Source: Solirubrobacterales bacterium (GTDB lineage Bacteria; Actinomycetota; Thermoleophilia; Solirubrobacterales; 70-9). From it: 60,781 nucleotides of DNA. The notes beneath the pieces are model-generated. The model worked only from the letters and a program-made list of their open reading frames with translations. It had not been told where the DNA came from and made no database searches. This document shows, piece by piece, positions 7,934 to 16,717 of the stretch. The DNA lies in NCBI GenBank assembly GCA_019694145.1, contig JAIBCJ010000004.1:1-60781 (forward strand), written 5' to 3'. Position numbers and translations under genes: made by a program. Within the stretch, counting starts at the first letter, position 1. Every line of letters starts with the position of its first letter.

Positions 7934-9154
7934 ATGAGTGCCACGGCCCCGGTGAGGCTGAGTTCGGCGGCAGCCCGCCGGATTGCCCTGGCCGCGCAGG
8001 GCTTCGGTCGCGAACGCCCCTTTCCGAGGGTGACGATGCGTCAGGTCCAGGCGATGATCGACCGGATCGGCCTGCTCCAGATCGACTCGGTCAACGTGCT
8101 GGCCAGGGCACACCTGCTGCCGCTCTACTCCCGGCTTGGGCCCTATGACATCGATCTGCTCGAGAAGGCGAGTTCGAAGCGGCCGCGCCGGCTGGTCGAG
8201 TACTGGGCCCACGAGGCCTCCTTCGTTCCACCGGAAACCCACCGGCTGCTCCGCTGGCGGATGGACCGGGCAGACCAGGACGCCTGGCGCACGGTACGGG
8301 CCGCCGCCGAACAGCCGGAACTGCTCGAGGACGTAGTCGCCGAGGTGGAGCGATCGGGTCCGGTGACCGCCGGTCAGGTCGCGGCCGCCGTCGACCCGGA
8401 CCATGTCCCCGACAAGAGCAACTGGGGATGGAACTGGCCGCCGGTCAAGAGCGCCCTCGAGTACCTGTTCTGGTCCGGCCGGATCACCGCGGCCGGGCGA
8501 ACCAGCCAGTTCGAACGACGCTACGACCTGCCGGGGCGGGTGCTGCCCGGCCACGTCCACGAAGCGGAAACTCCCGAGCCGGAGGAAGCGATCGAGGGAT
8601 TGCTGGAGATCTCCGCCCGGGCCCACGGGGTCGGCACGGCGCGCTGCCTCAGGGACTACTTCCGCCTGCCGGCCCGGGAGTCGAAGGAGGCGATCGAACG
8701 GCTCGCCGCCGACGGGCGCCTGATCGAGGCCGAGGTCGAAGGGTTCTCGGCTCCGGCCTTCCTGCACCCCGAGGCCCGTCGACCCCGCAAGGTCGAGGCG
8801 CGGGCGCTGCTCGCTCCATTCGATCCGCTGATCTTCGAGAGGCGTCGACTCGAGGAGCTTTTCGGCTTCCACTACCGGATCGAGATCTACACCCCGAAGG
8901 AGAAGCGTCGCCACGGCTACTACGTGCTGCCGTTTCTGATGGCAGAACAAATCGCCGGCCGGGTGGACCTCAAATCCGACCGGGAGGGATCGGCGCTGCT
9001 GGTGCAGTCGGCCTGGGTCGAGCCGGATGCCCCGGCCGGGACCGCGGCGGAACTGGCCGACGAACTCAGGCTGATGGCCGGGTGGCTCGGCCTCGAAGAG
9101 GTGGCGGTCCGGCCCAGGGGAGATCTCGCCGCGGATCTGGCGGCGGCCCTGTGA
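7934..9154 (+). CDS. YcaQ-like winged-helix DNA glycosylase family protein
   Basis: 406-residue protein of the HTH_42 / YcaQ family, members of which unhook DNA interstrand crosslinks and alkylated bases. It shows the family's LLQIDSVNVLARAHLLPLYSRLG segment, containing the Q-x-D motif reported as catalytic in YcaQ, then YWAHEASFVPPE and, late, LLAPFDPLIFERRRLEELFGFHYRIEIYTP, the hallmark C-terminal stretch. ATG at 7934 is favoured; a TTG at 7913 would add seven residues. Its stop overlaps the GTG of the next gene (GTGA), so the two are co-translated. Confidence 0.88.
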   Translation: MSATAPVRLSSAAARRIALAAQGFGRERPFPRVTMRQVQAMIDRIGLLQIDSVNVLARAHLLPLYSRLGPYDIDLLEKASSKRPRRLVEYWAHEASFVPPETHRLLRWRMDRADQDAWRTVRAAAEQPELLEDVVAEVERSGPVTAGQVAAAVDPDHVPDKSNWGWNWPPVKSALEYLFWSGRITAAGRTSQFERRYDLPGRVLPGHVHEAETPEPEEAIEGLLEISARAHGVGTARCLRDYFRLPARESKEAIERLAADGRLIEAEVEGFSAPAFLHPEARRPRKVEARALLAPFDPLIFERRRLEELFGFHYRIEIYTPKEKRRHGYYVLPFLMAEQIAGRVDLKSDREGSALLVQSAWVEPDAPAGTAAELADELRLMAGWLGLEEVAVRPRGDLAADLAAAL

Positions 9155-10011
9155 CCGCCAGGCTCGACCTGTTTCATCCCGACCGGGAGCCGGAAGCTGC
9201 CCCGGGCCGCTACGCCCCGAGCCCGACCGGGCGGCTCCATCTCGGCAACCTGAGGACGGCCCTGATCGCCTGGCGCTCGGCCCGAGATCGCGGGGCGCGG
9301 TTCCTGGTCCGGATCGAGGACATCGACACCGGCCGCTCCCGGGACGAGTGGATCGAAGTGCAGCTCGAGGAGCTCCGCCAGATCGGAGTCGACTGGGACG
9401 GCGAGCCGGTCCGTCAGAGCGAGCGCCATGACCTTTATCGCGAGGCACTTTCCAAACTTGAAGCCGACGGCCTGCTCTACGAGTGCTTCTGCACCCGGGC
9501 CGAGATCCGCGAAGCAGCGTCGGCCCCTCACGGCGAGTTGCCAGAAGGTGCCTACCCCGGCACCTGTAGGGAACTCACCGAGGCCGAGAGGGCCGGGCGC
9601 CGGGCTGCCGGCCGGCCCCCGGCACTCCGGGTCCGGGCGGCCGGAGCCAGGGTCGGCTTCGATGATCACCTCTGCGGCCGGGTCGAAAAGACCCTCGATG
9701 ACTTCGTGGTGCGCCGCAATGACGGTGACTTCGCTTACAACCTCGCGGTCACCGTCGACGATGCCGATCAGGGGATCGGCGAGGTGCTTCGCGGCGCCGA
9801 CCTGCTCGACACCACCCCCCGCCAGCTCTGGCTCTACGACCGCCTCGGCCTTGCCGCCCCGGCCCGTTTCAGCCATGTCCCCCTGATGCTCGGCGAAGAC
9901 GGAGAGCGCCTCGCCAAGCGCCACGGCGCGATCACCCTCGAGGAGCGGATCGAAGCAGGAGAGAGCCCGGCGTCAGTCCGCAGGGAGTTGTTCGATTCGG
10001 CTGATCGGTAG
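9151..10011 (+). CDS. gluQ: Glutamyl-Q tRNA(Asp) synthetase
   Basis: Class I synthetase paralogue that attaches glutamate to queuosine in tRNA(Asp). The 286 residues correspond to the catalytic half of GluRS without an anticodon-binding domain, as in GluQ-RS. Visible are RYAPSPTGRLHLGN (HIGH-type), RIEDIDTGRSR, a zinc site C-x-C ... Y-x3-C (CFC and YPGTC, residues about 110-137), and LAKRHGA (KMSK-type). The GTG at 9151 overlaps the stop of the YcaQ-like gene; a reading frame that starts further upstream is only the shadow of that gene. Confidence 0.93.
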   Translation: MTARLDLFHPDREPEAAPGRYAPSPTGRLHLGNLRTALIAWRSARDRGARFLVRIEDIDTGRSRDEWIEVQLEELRQIGVDWDGEPVRQSERHDLYREALSKLEADGLLYECFCTRAEIREAASAPHGELPEGAYPGTCRELTEAERAGRRAAGRPPALRVRAAGARVGFDDHLCGRVEKTLDDFVVRRNDGDFAYNLAVTVDDADQGIGEVLRGADLLDTTPRQLWLYDRLGLAAPARFSHVPLMLGEDGERLAKRHGAITLEERIEAGESPASVRRELFDSADR

Positions 10012-10097
10012 CCTCAACGCAACATTCTTGAACATGCCGTGTTCAATTTTGTCCATTGCAATCGACGGAGCCGGAGCGCTCCGAACAGGGGAAAATC

Positions 10098-11852
10098 TTG
10101 AAGAAGTTCATCCTGGGGATGACCCTCAGCCTTTTCATGCTCGGCGCCGCTCAGGCTGATGCCGTGCCCAAGTACAACGCGAGCTGCATGTTCAACGGTT
10201 GCGGGGGCGTCTCCCAGGAAGGCCAGCGTGCGATCTTCACCTTCGATGACATGTACCCCGGCCCTGACGAGGACTTCGACATCTACGAGCGGGTTGGCGG
10301 TCAGACCCGGCCGCTGATCGACTATCCGGACGGCAAGAAGGGTCATGCCCTGCTTCAGTTCGTCTCCGACGACGCGCGTCGCGCGATCGTCGAGACCCGG
10401 TCCCCGCTCACGGCTGACGACACCGACGGGAACGGCGAGGACTTCTTCGCGTACCAGGATGGCGTCCCGGAGCTGATCTCCTGGGATCCGGCAGACCCCT
10501 CGACCAGGGCCGGTGACATCGACCTGCAGTTGATCAACGCCACCGATGACGGCAAGACCCTCTATTTCTTTCGCTTCAACAAGGCGACCCCGCTCTGCCA
10601 TGAACTCTGGAAGCGGACCCCGACGAGCTTCTCGCGGGTGACCAATGACTGCGATCTGCTCTGGATGCGAGGCCTTTCGCGCGACGGAAGCTCGGTCTTC
10701 TACGACGACTATTCCAACGGCCTGTGGCGGGTCAAGGATGACGCCCGGGTTCCGGTCAACGACCAGCCACATCCGGTCAATGTTCACTGCACGAAGTACA
10801 ACTACTTCGGCGACGCGACCGAGGACGGAGAGGCCTGGCTGTTCTCCTCCAGCTACCGGCTGGCCGACGCCGACACCGACGATCTGTTCGACATCTATCT
10901 GCGTCACCGGGACGGCAGCTACGAGCTGATCACCGACACCGCTGATGGAGCTGAGCCCGAGGACTGCACCAGTCAGAACTGGCTGACCCGGGCGATCGGG
11001 CTTTCCCCGGACATGACCCGGGCCCTGTTCGTGACCGAGTTCCCGATCTCGCCGGACGACCACGATCAGTCGCTCGATGTCTATCTCCACACACCGCAGG
11101 GAAACGAGCTCGTTTCGACCAGCCCGACCGACCAAAGCCCGGAGATTCGCAACCCGACCTCGGTCCATCTCCAGGGGGGTCGGCCCGACTCGGAATTCCG
11201 GGTCGACGGCTCCGATGACCTCTCGGTGATCGCCTTCGATTCCGAGCAGCAGCTGGTTCCCGAGGACAACGATTCCGATGTCGATGTCTACGCACGCATT
11301 GGCGATGAGACCCGGCTCGTCTCGACCGGACCGAACCCAGACCGGAATTCGCGGAAGGCGAAGCTGCTCGGCGTCTCGAACGACGGAACGACCATTTCCT
11401 TCAGCACTCCCGAACCGCTGCTTCCGGTCGACACCGACGGTCGCATGGACATCTACGCCTACTCGACCAGCGGGCTTTCGCGCCTTGGTGATGCCGCCGC
11501 GTCCGCCAGCCGCAAGAAGCGACGGGTGGTACTGGTCTCGGCCGAATCGGACGCTCCGCGGATGAAGGTACTGGGCAAGCCGTCCGTTTCGGGTCGCCGG
11601 GCCCTGGTCAGGCTGCGTTGCCCGAAGTCCGAGATGACCGGTCCCTGCCGGGGGACGGTGCGGATCCGTTTCGGCGGCAGCGGCGCGCGCGGTGCGGCCC
11701 GATTCCGGGTCAAGCCGGGCAGGTCGGTCAGGGTCGGCGTGAAGCTGAACCGTCGAGTTGCGGCCGGCAAGGGTCGGGCGCAGGTCCGGATCAAGGCCTG
11801 GGACCGGCTCGGGAACACCTACCGGGCAGTTCGCAAGCTTTCTTTTCGCTGA
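10098..11852 (+). CDS. Secreted TolB/WD40-like beta-propeller protein
   Basis: 584-residue exported protein. It starts with a signal peptide (LKKFILGMTLSLFMLGAAQADA) from the TTG at 10098, which has AGGGG upstream. The body is a series of WD40/TolB-like blades: repeated D-x-D-x-D-x-D-(I/V)-Y strands such as DEDFDIYER, DTDDLFDIYLR, DHDQSLDVYLH, DSDVDVYARI and DTDGRMDIYAY, roughly every 55-65 residues. The last 100 residues form an Arg/Lys-rich beta domain (VRLRCP ... VRIRF ... VRIKAWDRLGN) seen on several secreted proteins in this window. Probably binds a protein or polysaccharide outside the cell; no catalytic residues seen. Confidence 0.75.
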   Translation: MKKFILGMTLSLFMLGAAQADAVPKYNASCMFNGCGGVSQEGQRAIFTFDDMYPGPDEDFDIYERVGGQTRPLIDYPDGKKGHALLQFVSDDARRAIVETRSPLTADDTDGNGEDFFAYQDGVPELISWDPADPSTRAGDIDLQLINATDDGKTLYFFRFNKATPLCHELWKRTPTSFSRVTNDCDLLWMRGLSRDGSSVFYDDYSNGLWRVKDDARVPVNDQPHPVNVHCTKYNYFGDATEDGEAWLFSSSYRLADADTDDLFDIYLRHRDGSYELITDTADGAEPEDCTSQNWLTRAIGLSPDMTRALFVTEFPISPDDHDQSLDVYLHTPQGNELVSTSPTDQSPEIRNPTSVHLQGGRPDSEFRVDGSDDLSVIAFDSEQQLVPEDNDSDVDVYARIGDETRLVSTGPNPDRNSRKAKLLGVSNDGTTISFSTPEPLLPVDTDGRMDIYAYSTSGLSRLGDAAASASRKKRRVVLVSAESDAPRMKVLGKPSVSGRRALVRLRCPKSEMTGPCRGTVRIRFGGSGARGAARFRVKPGRSVRVGVKLNRRVAAGKGRAQVRIKAWDRLGNTYRAVRKLSFR

Positions 11853-11893
11853 GAAGCCAATTCCTTCGGCGCCGCTCTGATAGTTCTATTCGG

Positions 11894-12922
11894 GTGGGCC
11901 GGAGGATCTCACCGACTGACGCGCGATTCACAGAGGCCGGGCCAGGCGCCGGGATGTACGAGTCCTGGTACGCCCGGCTGGTTTCGCCGGACGGTTCGCT
12001 GGCGCTCTGGATCAGGTACACGATTGACAAGCTCCCGAACCAGGAAGCAACCGGGACGATCTGGTTCACCCTCTTTGACGGCGAGGCCGAGCGACCGCTG
12101 GCCCGCCGCCTCGTCGGCCAGCCGGCCTCGGCCCCGGTCAACACCTGGGCCCGGATCGGGGAATCGACGATCGGTCCGGCCGGGCTCCACGGCGAATGTT
12201 TTGAAGCCGCCTGGCAGCTTCGTTTCGAGCCCAGGGCACCGGTTCTCTTTCACCTGCCGCGGCCCCGCTTCTACGAACTTCCCTTGCCGAAGACCAAACC
12301 GATCTCCCCGGTGCCGTTCGGGGACTTCTCCGGTTCGGTGAACTTCGGCGAGCGTCAGATCAGCGTCGAAGGCTGGCACGGCATGATCGGCCACAACTGG
12401 GGCAGCGAACATGCGGAGCGGTGGATCTGGCTGCATGGCAGCGACTTTGACGAGGACCCGGAGGCATGGCTCGACATCGTCATGGGCCGGATCCGGGTCG
12501 CCGGCCGGCTGCTGCCTTGGGTGGCCAACGGGGCGATCAGCACTGGCGGCGAGATCCGGCGGATCGGCGGGATGTTCGCCTCCGGCGTCAATGTGAAGGA
12601 GACCCCGCTCCGGCTGGAGGCCGGCCTGCCGGTCGCCGGCAAGAGCTACCTGGAGCTGGAGGTCGACTCGCCGCCGAACCTCACGGTCGGCTGGCAATAC
12701 GGTGACCCTGCCGACCCGGAGGCCGAAGCTCATGAAGTGGCGAACTGCTCGGCGGCCCAGATGAAGGCGACGCTCACCATGCCGGGCCACAACGCGGTGA
12801 CCAACCTTGGCACCCTGCGTGGCGCGGTCTACGAACTGGGCATGACCGAAACCGATCACGGCATCCCGATTTCGGATGGCATTCCACCCGGCCACGGTCC
12901 CGGATCAGCGGTCTCAAAATGA
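11894..12922 (+). CDS. Lipocalin-like protein resembling CrtC/AttH/Svf1 family
   Basis: About 342 residues, no clear signal peptide. The best recognisable feature is the central WHGMIGHNWGSEHAERWIWLHG segment (about residues 157-178), typical of the tandem-lipocalin proteins that include hydroxyneurosporene synthase CrtC, AttH and related families. It starts with YESWYARLVSPDGSLALWIRYT and contains ATGTIWFTLFDGE, both common in that group. A role with a lipid or isoprenoid is plausible but not shown. GTG at 11894 lies 42 bases after the propeller gene. A family-level call only. Confidence 0.5.
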   Translation: MGRRISPTDARFTEAGPGAGMYESWYARLVSPDGSLALWIRYTIDKLPNQEATGTIWFTLFDGEAERPLARRLVGQPASAPVNTWARIGESTIGPAGLHGECFEAAWQLRFEPRAPVLFHLPRPRFYELPLPKTKPISPVPFGDFSGSVNFGERQISVEGWHGMIGHNWGSEHAERWIWLHGSDFDEDPEAWLDIVMGRIRVAGRLLPWVANGAISTGGEIRRIGGMFASGVNVKETPLRLEAGLPVAGKSYLELEVDSPPNLTVGWQYGDPADPEAEAHEVANCSAAQMKATLTMPGHNAVTNLGTLRGAVYELGMTETDHGIPISDGIPPGHGPGSAVSK

Positions 12923-12959
12923 GGGAAGGACTCCGCGAAAAGTTCTGGCCGGGCTGGTC

Positions 12960-13703
12960 TCAGGAACCGGCCAGAGCTCCGCTGTAGACCTGCCAGGCGA
13001 GCGCCGTCTTGGCGGTGATGCTCAGCCAGATGTAGACCTTCTCGGCGAACAGGGGGTCACGCCACCTGCCCCGGGCACGGTAGGTCAACCACATGTTGAG
13101 CGCGAAGCAGTTGAACAGAAGAAACAGGGTGACGAAGATCCCGTAGACGAAACCCGGCACCCCGTCCGAATTGGACCCGGAGAGGATGAACTGGATCACG
13201 ATCGCGATCCAGGGCACGGCGCCTGCCACGCAGCCATAGATGAATGGTGACCAATCAACTTCGGTCCGTCCCGCATTCGCCCTTTCCATGGCCAGGCCGA
13301 AAAGGATCATCGAGGCGTTGACGCCAAAGATCGCCAGCAGGGCTACGACATCGGTAACGCCGGAGAGCATCGCGATCAGGACGATCATCACCGAGGCGCT
13401 TACCGAGTATTCGTACCAGCGGGCCGGGTTTCTCCCCCTGCCGATGTTCTTCTCGTAGAAGCCGCGCAGCCAGGTGGCGACCACGAAATGGTCGAAGGCG
13501 GCGAGGCCGAGAAAGAGCGCGACCAGCAGATCGATCCGGAGCCTGAACAGTTCGGTGCTCCCGTAAGCGCCGCCTCCGGGAGGCCCGGTCAAAAACTGGC
13601 CGGTCACGGGCAGGGTGACCGGTTCTGCGACTACCAGAAGAACCGCGACCTGCGCCGCGAAAAAGATTGCGGCAAAGACATTGAGTCTCCTGAGCTTCGG
13701 CAT
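12960..13703 (-). CDS. Heliorhodopsin
   Basis: Seven-helix retinal protein of the heliorhodopsin family, which has inverted topology relative to type 1 rhodopsins. At 247 residues it has the usual length. Diagnostic parts: RWYEYSVSASVMIVLIAML in helix 3, FVYGIFVTLFLLFNCFALNMWLTYR in helices 5-6, GRWRDPLFAEKVYIWLSITAKTALAWQVYSG covering the last loop and helix 7, where the Lys in ITAKTALAWQ is the Schiff-base lysine position. The carboxylate E in RWYEYS corresponds to the counterion. It is a single gene, convergent with the lipocalin-like gene. Light sensing or enzyme regulation has been proposed for the family; nothing here decides it. Confidence 0.93.
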   Translation of the reverse strand: MPKLRRLNVFAAIFFAAQVAVLLVVAEPVTLPVTGQFLTGPPGGGAYGSTELFRLRIDLLVALFLGLAAFDHFVVATWLRGFYEKNIGRGRNPARWYEYSVSASVMIVLIAMLSGVTDVVALLAIFGVNASMILFGLAMERANAGRTEVDWSPFIYGCVAGAVPWIAIVIQFILSGSNSDGVPGFVYGIFVTLFLLFNCFALNMWLTYRARGRWRDPLFAEKVYIWLSITAKTALAWQVYSGALAGS

Positions 13704-13732
13704 GGCCGAACCCTACAAACGGGCGCCCCCGG

Positions 13733-16168
13733 TCAGCGGTCGCCGAAGGAGGGCGGAGCCAGGGTCTTGCCCCGGCCCCAGGCCGACGGGCTGGAGGAAA
13801 GCTTCCAGTTCATGCGGCCGCCCCGGAGCAATCGGCGGACGTGAATCCACGGCTTCGCCCACTTGCCGCCGCTGATCCTGAGGGACTTCACGTACGGCCG
13901 CTTGCGGTCTGCCCCCGCCGCCCTGACCTGCAGTCGGTGGCCCTGGAGGTTCAGGCTGGCCCGGGGAAAGAGCGGGCTGCCGAGCGGCATCACGTCGGTG
14001 CCCGGGATCACCGGTGAAAGTCCGAGGGCGGAAAGGACGAACCAGGCACTCATCGTCCCGCCGTCGTCGTTGCCGGGCAGGCCGCCCGGGCCCGCCCCGT
14101 AAAGCCCGATCTGGGCCCGGCGCACGATCGATTGCGCCTTGTCGGGCCGGCCGAGCCAGTTGTAGATCCACGGTGTCTGCAGGGTCGGCTCATTGCCGAG
14201 GAAGGCGTAGGGCGATCCCGGCCCGGCGTTCAGCTCCGTGAAGAAGTGATCGAGCTTCTGCAGGGCAGCCTTGCGGCCACCGAGGGTCGCGAACCGGCCG
14301 GCCAGGTTCTGGGGCACGAACCAGCCGTACTGGGCGGAGCTTCCTTCGACGAATCCGTCCTCGGTCGAGGCGTTGGCGCCGGGCAGGAAGCTGCCGTCGG
14401 CGAAGCGTGGCTCGATCCTTTGACTGGCCGGGTTGACCAGGTTGCGCCACTTGCCGGAACGCTTGAGGAACCTTGCTGCCAGCTGGTCGCGGCCGAGTGC
14501 CCTGGCCAGCCGCGAGACCGTGAAGTCGGCCAGGGCGTACTCCATCGTGGTCGAGGCGGTGCCCCAGGGGGAGGATCGCTCGGAGACCGAGTGCTGGCCG
14601 CTGGTCACGTTGCGCTCCTGGGAGATCCAGCCGAGGTCGAGGTAATCGTCCAGCGCCTCCCGCTCGGTGTAGTCGGCGTTGTCGGAGTGGCAGGGATGGT
14701 CGGCTCCCTTGACCATCGCCCTCAGCGCGTCCCGGGCGTCAAAACCCCGGACCCCGAGGGCGTGGATCGTCGCGATGATCGGCGAGGAAGGGTCCCCGTT
14801 CATCACGTTCGAGTTCTGGGTCGCGTAGGGCCAGCGCGGCAGGCAGCCGCCCTGCTTCTCCATCCGGAGCAGTGACGCCGCGATGTCCGCGGCCCGCCGG
14901 GGCTCGATCATCGCGAGCAGCTGGATCTGGCTGCGGTAGACATCCCAGCCGGAAATGTCCGAGTAATGGGCGTGACCCGGGGCGACCCGGTGGACCTTGA
15001 GGTCCTGGCCGCGGTAGAGGCCGTTGACATCCGACTGCACGCTCGGTTCCAGCAGGGAGTGGTAGAGCGCCGTCGCGAAGGTGCGGCGGTCTTCCTTCCG
15101 GCCCCCGGAAACACGCACCTTCCCCATCTCCTGCCGCCAGATCTGGCCGGCCCGGTCGCGAACCTCGCCGAAAGTGAGGCCGGCGCTTTCGCTCAGGTTC
15201 TTCCGCGCCTGGGCGACGCTGACGAAGGAGATCCCGACCCGCATCCCGACCGGGCGCGAACCCGAGGTGTTGAAGCTGACGAAGGCCCCGGCCTGGGCGG
15301 TGGTGCTCGGGTTGCCGGGAATGAACGGTGGCCCGCCCGCGACCGGCTTGTAGTTGAAGGCATCGGGCGATTCGTCGCTGGCCTGCTTCGACCCGGGAGA
15401 AAGGGCCGCGCCCTTCCAGGTGCCGTACCCCTTGAACGGACGGTCGAACCTGGCCGCGAAATAGACCTTGTATTTCGACGGCTCCCAGCAGAACCGACCG
15501 CTCTCCGAGGTTCCGGTCACCTCACGGGCTTTCGGATCGACCTTCACCGCGGCGAGGTAGTTGGCCATCGTGCTGCCACCCGCGTTCAGGGTCAGGGTCC
15601 CAGTGTTCGCCTTCGAGAAGGTGAAGCGGCCCATCGCGGTGCGGGTGGTTGCGGTCAGTTCCGAGCGGATCTGGTCGGCCTTGCCGGGGTTGAGGACCAC
15701 GCTGTAGAAACCGGGCCGGGCCTCTTCGTGGCGATGGCTGAAGGTCGGGACGATCGACGGGTCGATGTCGGAGGAACCGGCGACGACGGGTGAACCGGAC
15801 AGGCTCCTGGCCACGGGCAGGATCGGCACGTCCTGCAGCAGGGCGCAGCCGGCACCGCTGAAGTGGGTCAGCGAGAACCCGCGGATCTGATCGTCCGAAT
15901 ACGTGTATCCGGCGGTGAAGTTGGTCAGGCTGGGGATCGTGTCGGGACCGAAGGCGACCATCCCGAAGGGCATGGTTGCGCCCGGGAATGTGTTGCCCGC
16001 ACCACCGCCGGTGCCGAAGTCTGGAGCCGAGGCTTCCGTGCCGACGAAGGGGTTGACCAGACCGGTCAACTCACCGGCCCTCGCTCCCCCCGGAGCACAC
16101 AAAACCACTGTTGCCGCGACCAGCGCGACCCATCCCCTGCAATTCACCCAATGCAAATTACACGCCAT
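13733..16168 (-). CDS. GH92-family alpha-mannosidase, secreted
   Basis: Glycoside hydrolase family 92 exo-alpha-mannosidase, calcium-dependent and inverting, acting outside the cell on mannosides such as glycoprotein glycans. The ATG at 16168 gives 811 residues with a signal peptide ending near CAPGGARAGE. GH92 landmarks: NPFVGTEASAPDFGTGGGAGNTFPG, MVAFGPDT, FSLTHFSGAGC, SGWDVYRSQ, a GNEPTLQTPWIYNW segment with the catalytic Glu region, and PGNDDGGTMSAWFVLSALG with the base/calcium Asp pair. A longer frame runs to 16456 but would overlap the divergent Nudix gene. C-terminal residues after PLFPRASLNLQGH form the usual end domain. Confidence 0.93.
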   Translation of the reverse strand: MACNLHWVNCRGWVALVAATVVLCAPGGARAGELTGLVNPFVGTEASAPDFGTGGGAGNTFPGATMPFGMVAFGPDTIPSLTNFTAGYTYSDDQIRGFSLTHFSGAGCALLQDVPILPVARSLSGSPVVAGSSDIDPSIVPTFSHRHEEARPGFYSVVLNPGKADQIRSELTATTRTAMGRFTFSKANTGTLTLNAGGSTMANYLAAVKVDPKAREVTGTSESGRFCWEPSKYKVYFAARFDRPFKGYGTWKGAALSPGSKQASDESPDAFNYKPVAGGPPFIPGNPSTTAQAGAFVSFNTSGSRPVGMRVGISFVSVAQARKNLSESAGLTFGEVRDRAGQIWRQEMGKVRVSGGRKEDRRTFATALYHSLLEPSVQSDVNGLYRGQDLKVHRVAPGHAHYSDISGWDVYRSQIQLLAMIEPRRAADIAASLLRMEKQGGCLPRWPYATQNSNVMNGDPSSPIIATIHALGVRGFDARDALRAMVKGADHPCHSDNADYTEREALDDYLDLGWISQERNVTSGQHSVSERSSPWGTASTTMEYALADFTVSRLARALGRDQLAARFLKRSGKWRNLVNPASQRIEPRFADGSFLPGANASTEDGFVEGSSAQYGWFVPQNLAGRFATLGGRKAALQKLDHFFTELNAGPGSPYAFLGNEPTLQTPWIYNWLGRPDKAQSIVRRAQIGLYGAGPGGLPGNDDGGTMSAWFVLSALGLSPVIPGTDVMPLGSPLFPRASLNLQGHRLQVRAAGADRKRPYVKSLRISGGKWAKPWIHVRRLLRGGRMNWKLSSSPSAWGRGKTLAPPSFGDR

Positions 16169-16219
16169 ACCCCCTTTCGAGGGAGCGCCCGGGTCGCCGG
16201 GAAAGTTAGCCTCGGCCCG

Positions 16220-16699
16220 ATGGCCAAGAAGAAGAAAGCCGGCCGGGTCAGTGCCGGACTGATTCTCTACCGCGTCGGACCGGGGGGTCTCGAGGTGCTG
16301 ATCGCCCACATGGGCGGTCCGCACTGGGCCCGGAAAGAGCGCGGATGGTCGATCCCGAAGGGGGAGATCGACCCCGGCGAGGAACCGCTGGAAACGGCCC
16401 GGCGCGAGTTTCGGGAAGAGGTTGGAATCGAGCCGCCGGCCGGGGCTCCGATCCACCTTGGCGAGATCACCCAGCGCTCCGGCAAGCGGGTGCTGGCCTG
16501 GGCAATCGAGGGGGACTTCGACCCGACCCAGCAGACGAGCGTGATGTGCGAGATCGAGTGGCCACCGAAGTCAGGCGAGAAGATCGAGATTCCCGAGGTC
16601 GACCGGGTCGAGTGGGTGCCGCCGGCCACCGCGAAGAACCTGGTCATCGACGGCCAGATCCCCCTCTTTGACCGCCTCGAAAAGCTGGTCGGCCGCTAG
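16220..16699 (+). CDS. Nudix hydrolase
   Basis: 159-residue Nudix protein that cleaves a nucleoside diphosphate linked to another moiety. The full Nudix box G-x5-E-x7-R-E-U-x-E-E-x-G-U is present from GEIDPGEEP through REFREEVGI, about residues 49-71. The layout WSIPKGEIDPGE with an N-terminal AGLILYR strand resembles the DUF4916/Ap4A-type small Nudix proteins often annotated as NTP pyrophosphohydrolases. ATG at 16220 is 51 bases from the divergent GH92 start. It is separated by 18 bases from the beta-helix gene. Confidence 0.92.
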   Translation: MAKKKKAGRVSAGLILYRVGPGGLEVLIAHMGGPHWARKERGWSIPKGEIDPGEEPLETARREFREEVGIEPPAGAPIHLGEITQRSGKRVLAWAIEGDFDPTQQTSVMCEIEWPPKSGEKIEIPEVDRVEWVPPATAKNLVIDGQIPLFDRLEKLVGR

Positions 16700-16717
16700 A
16701 ACCTAGACTTCTCCCCG

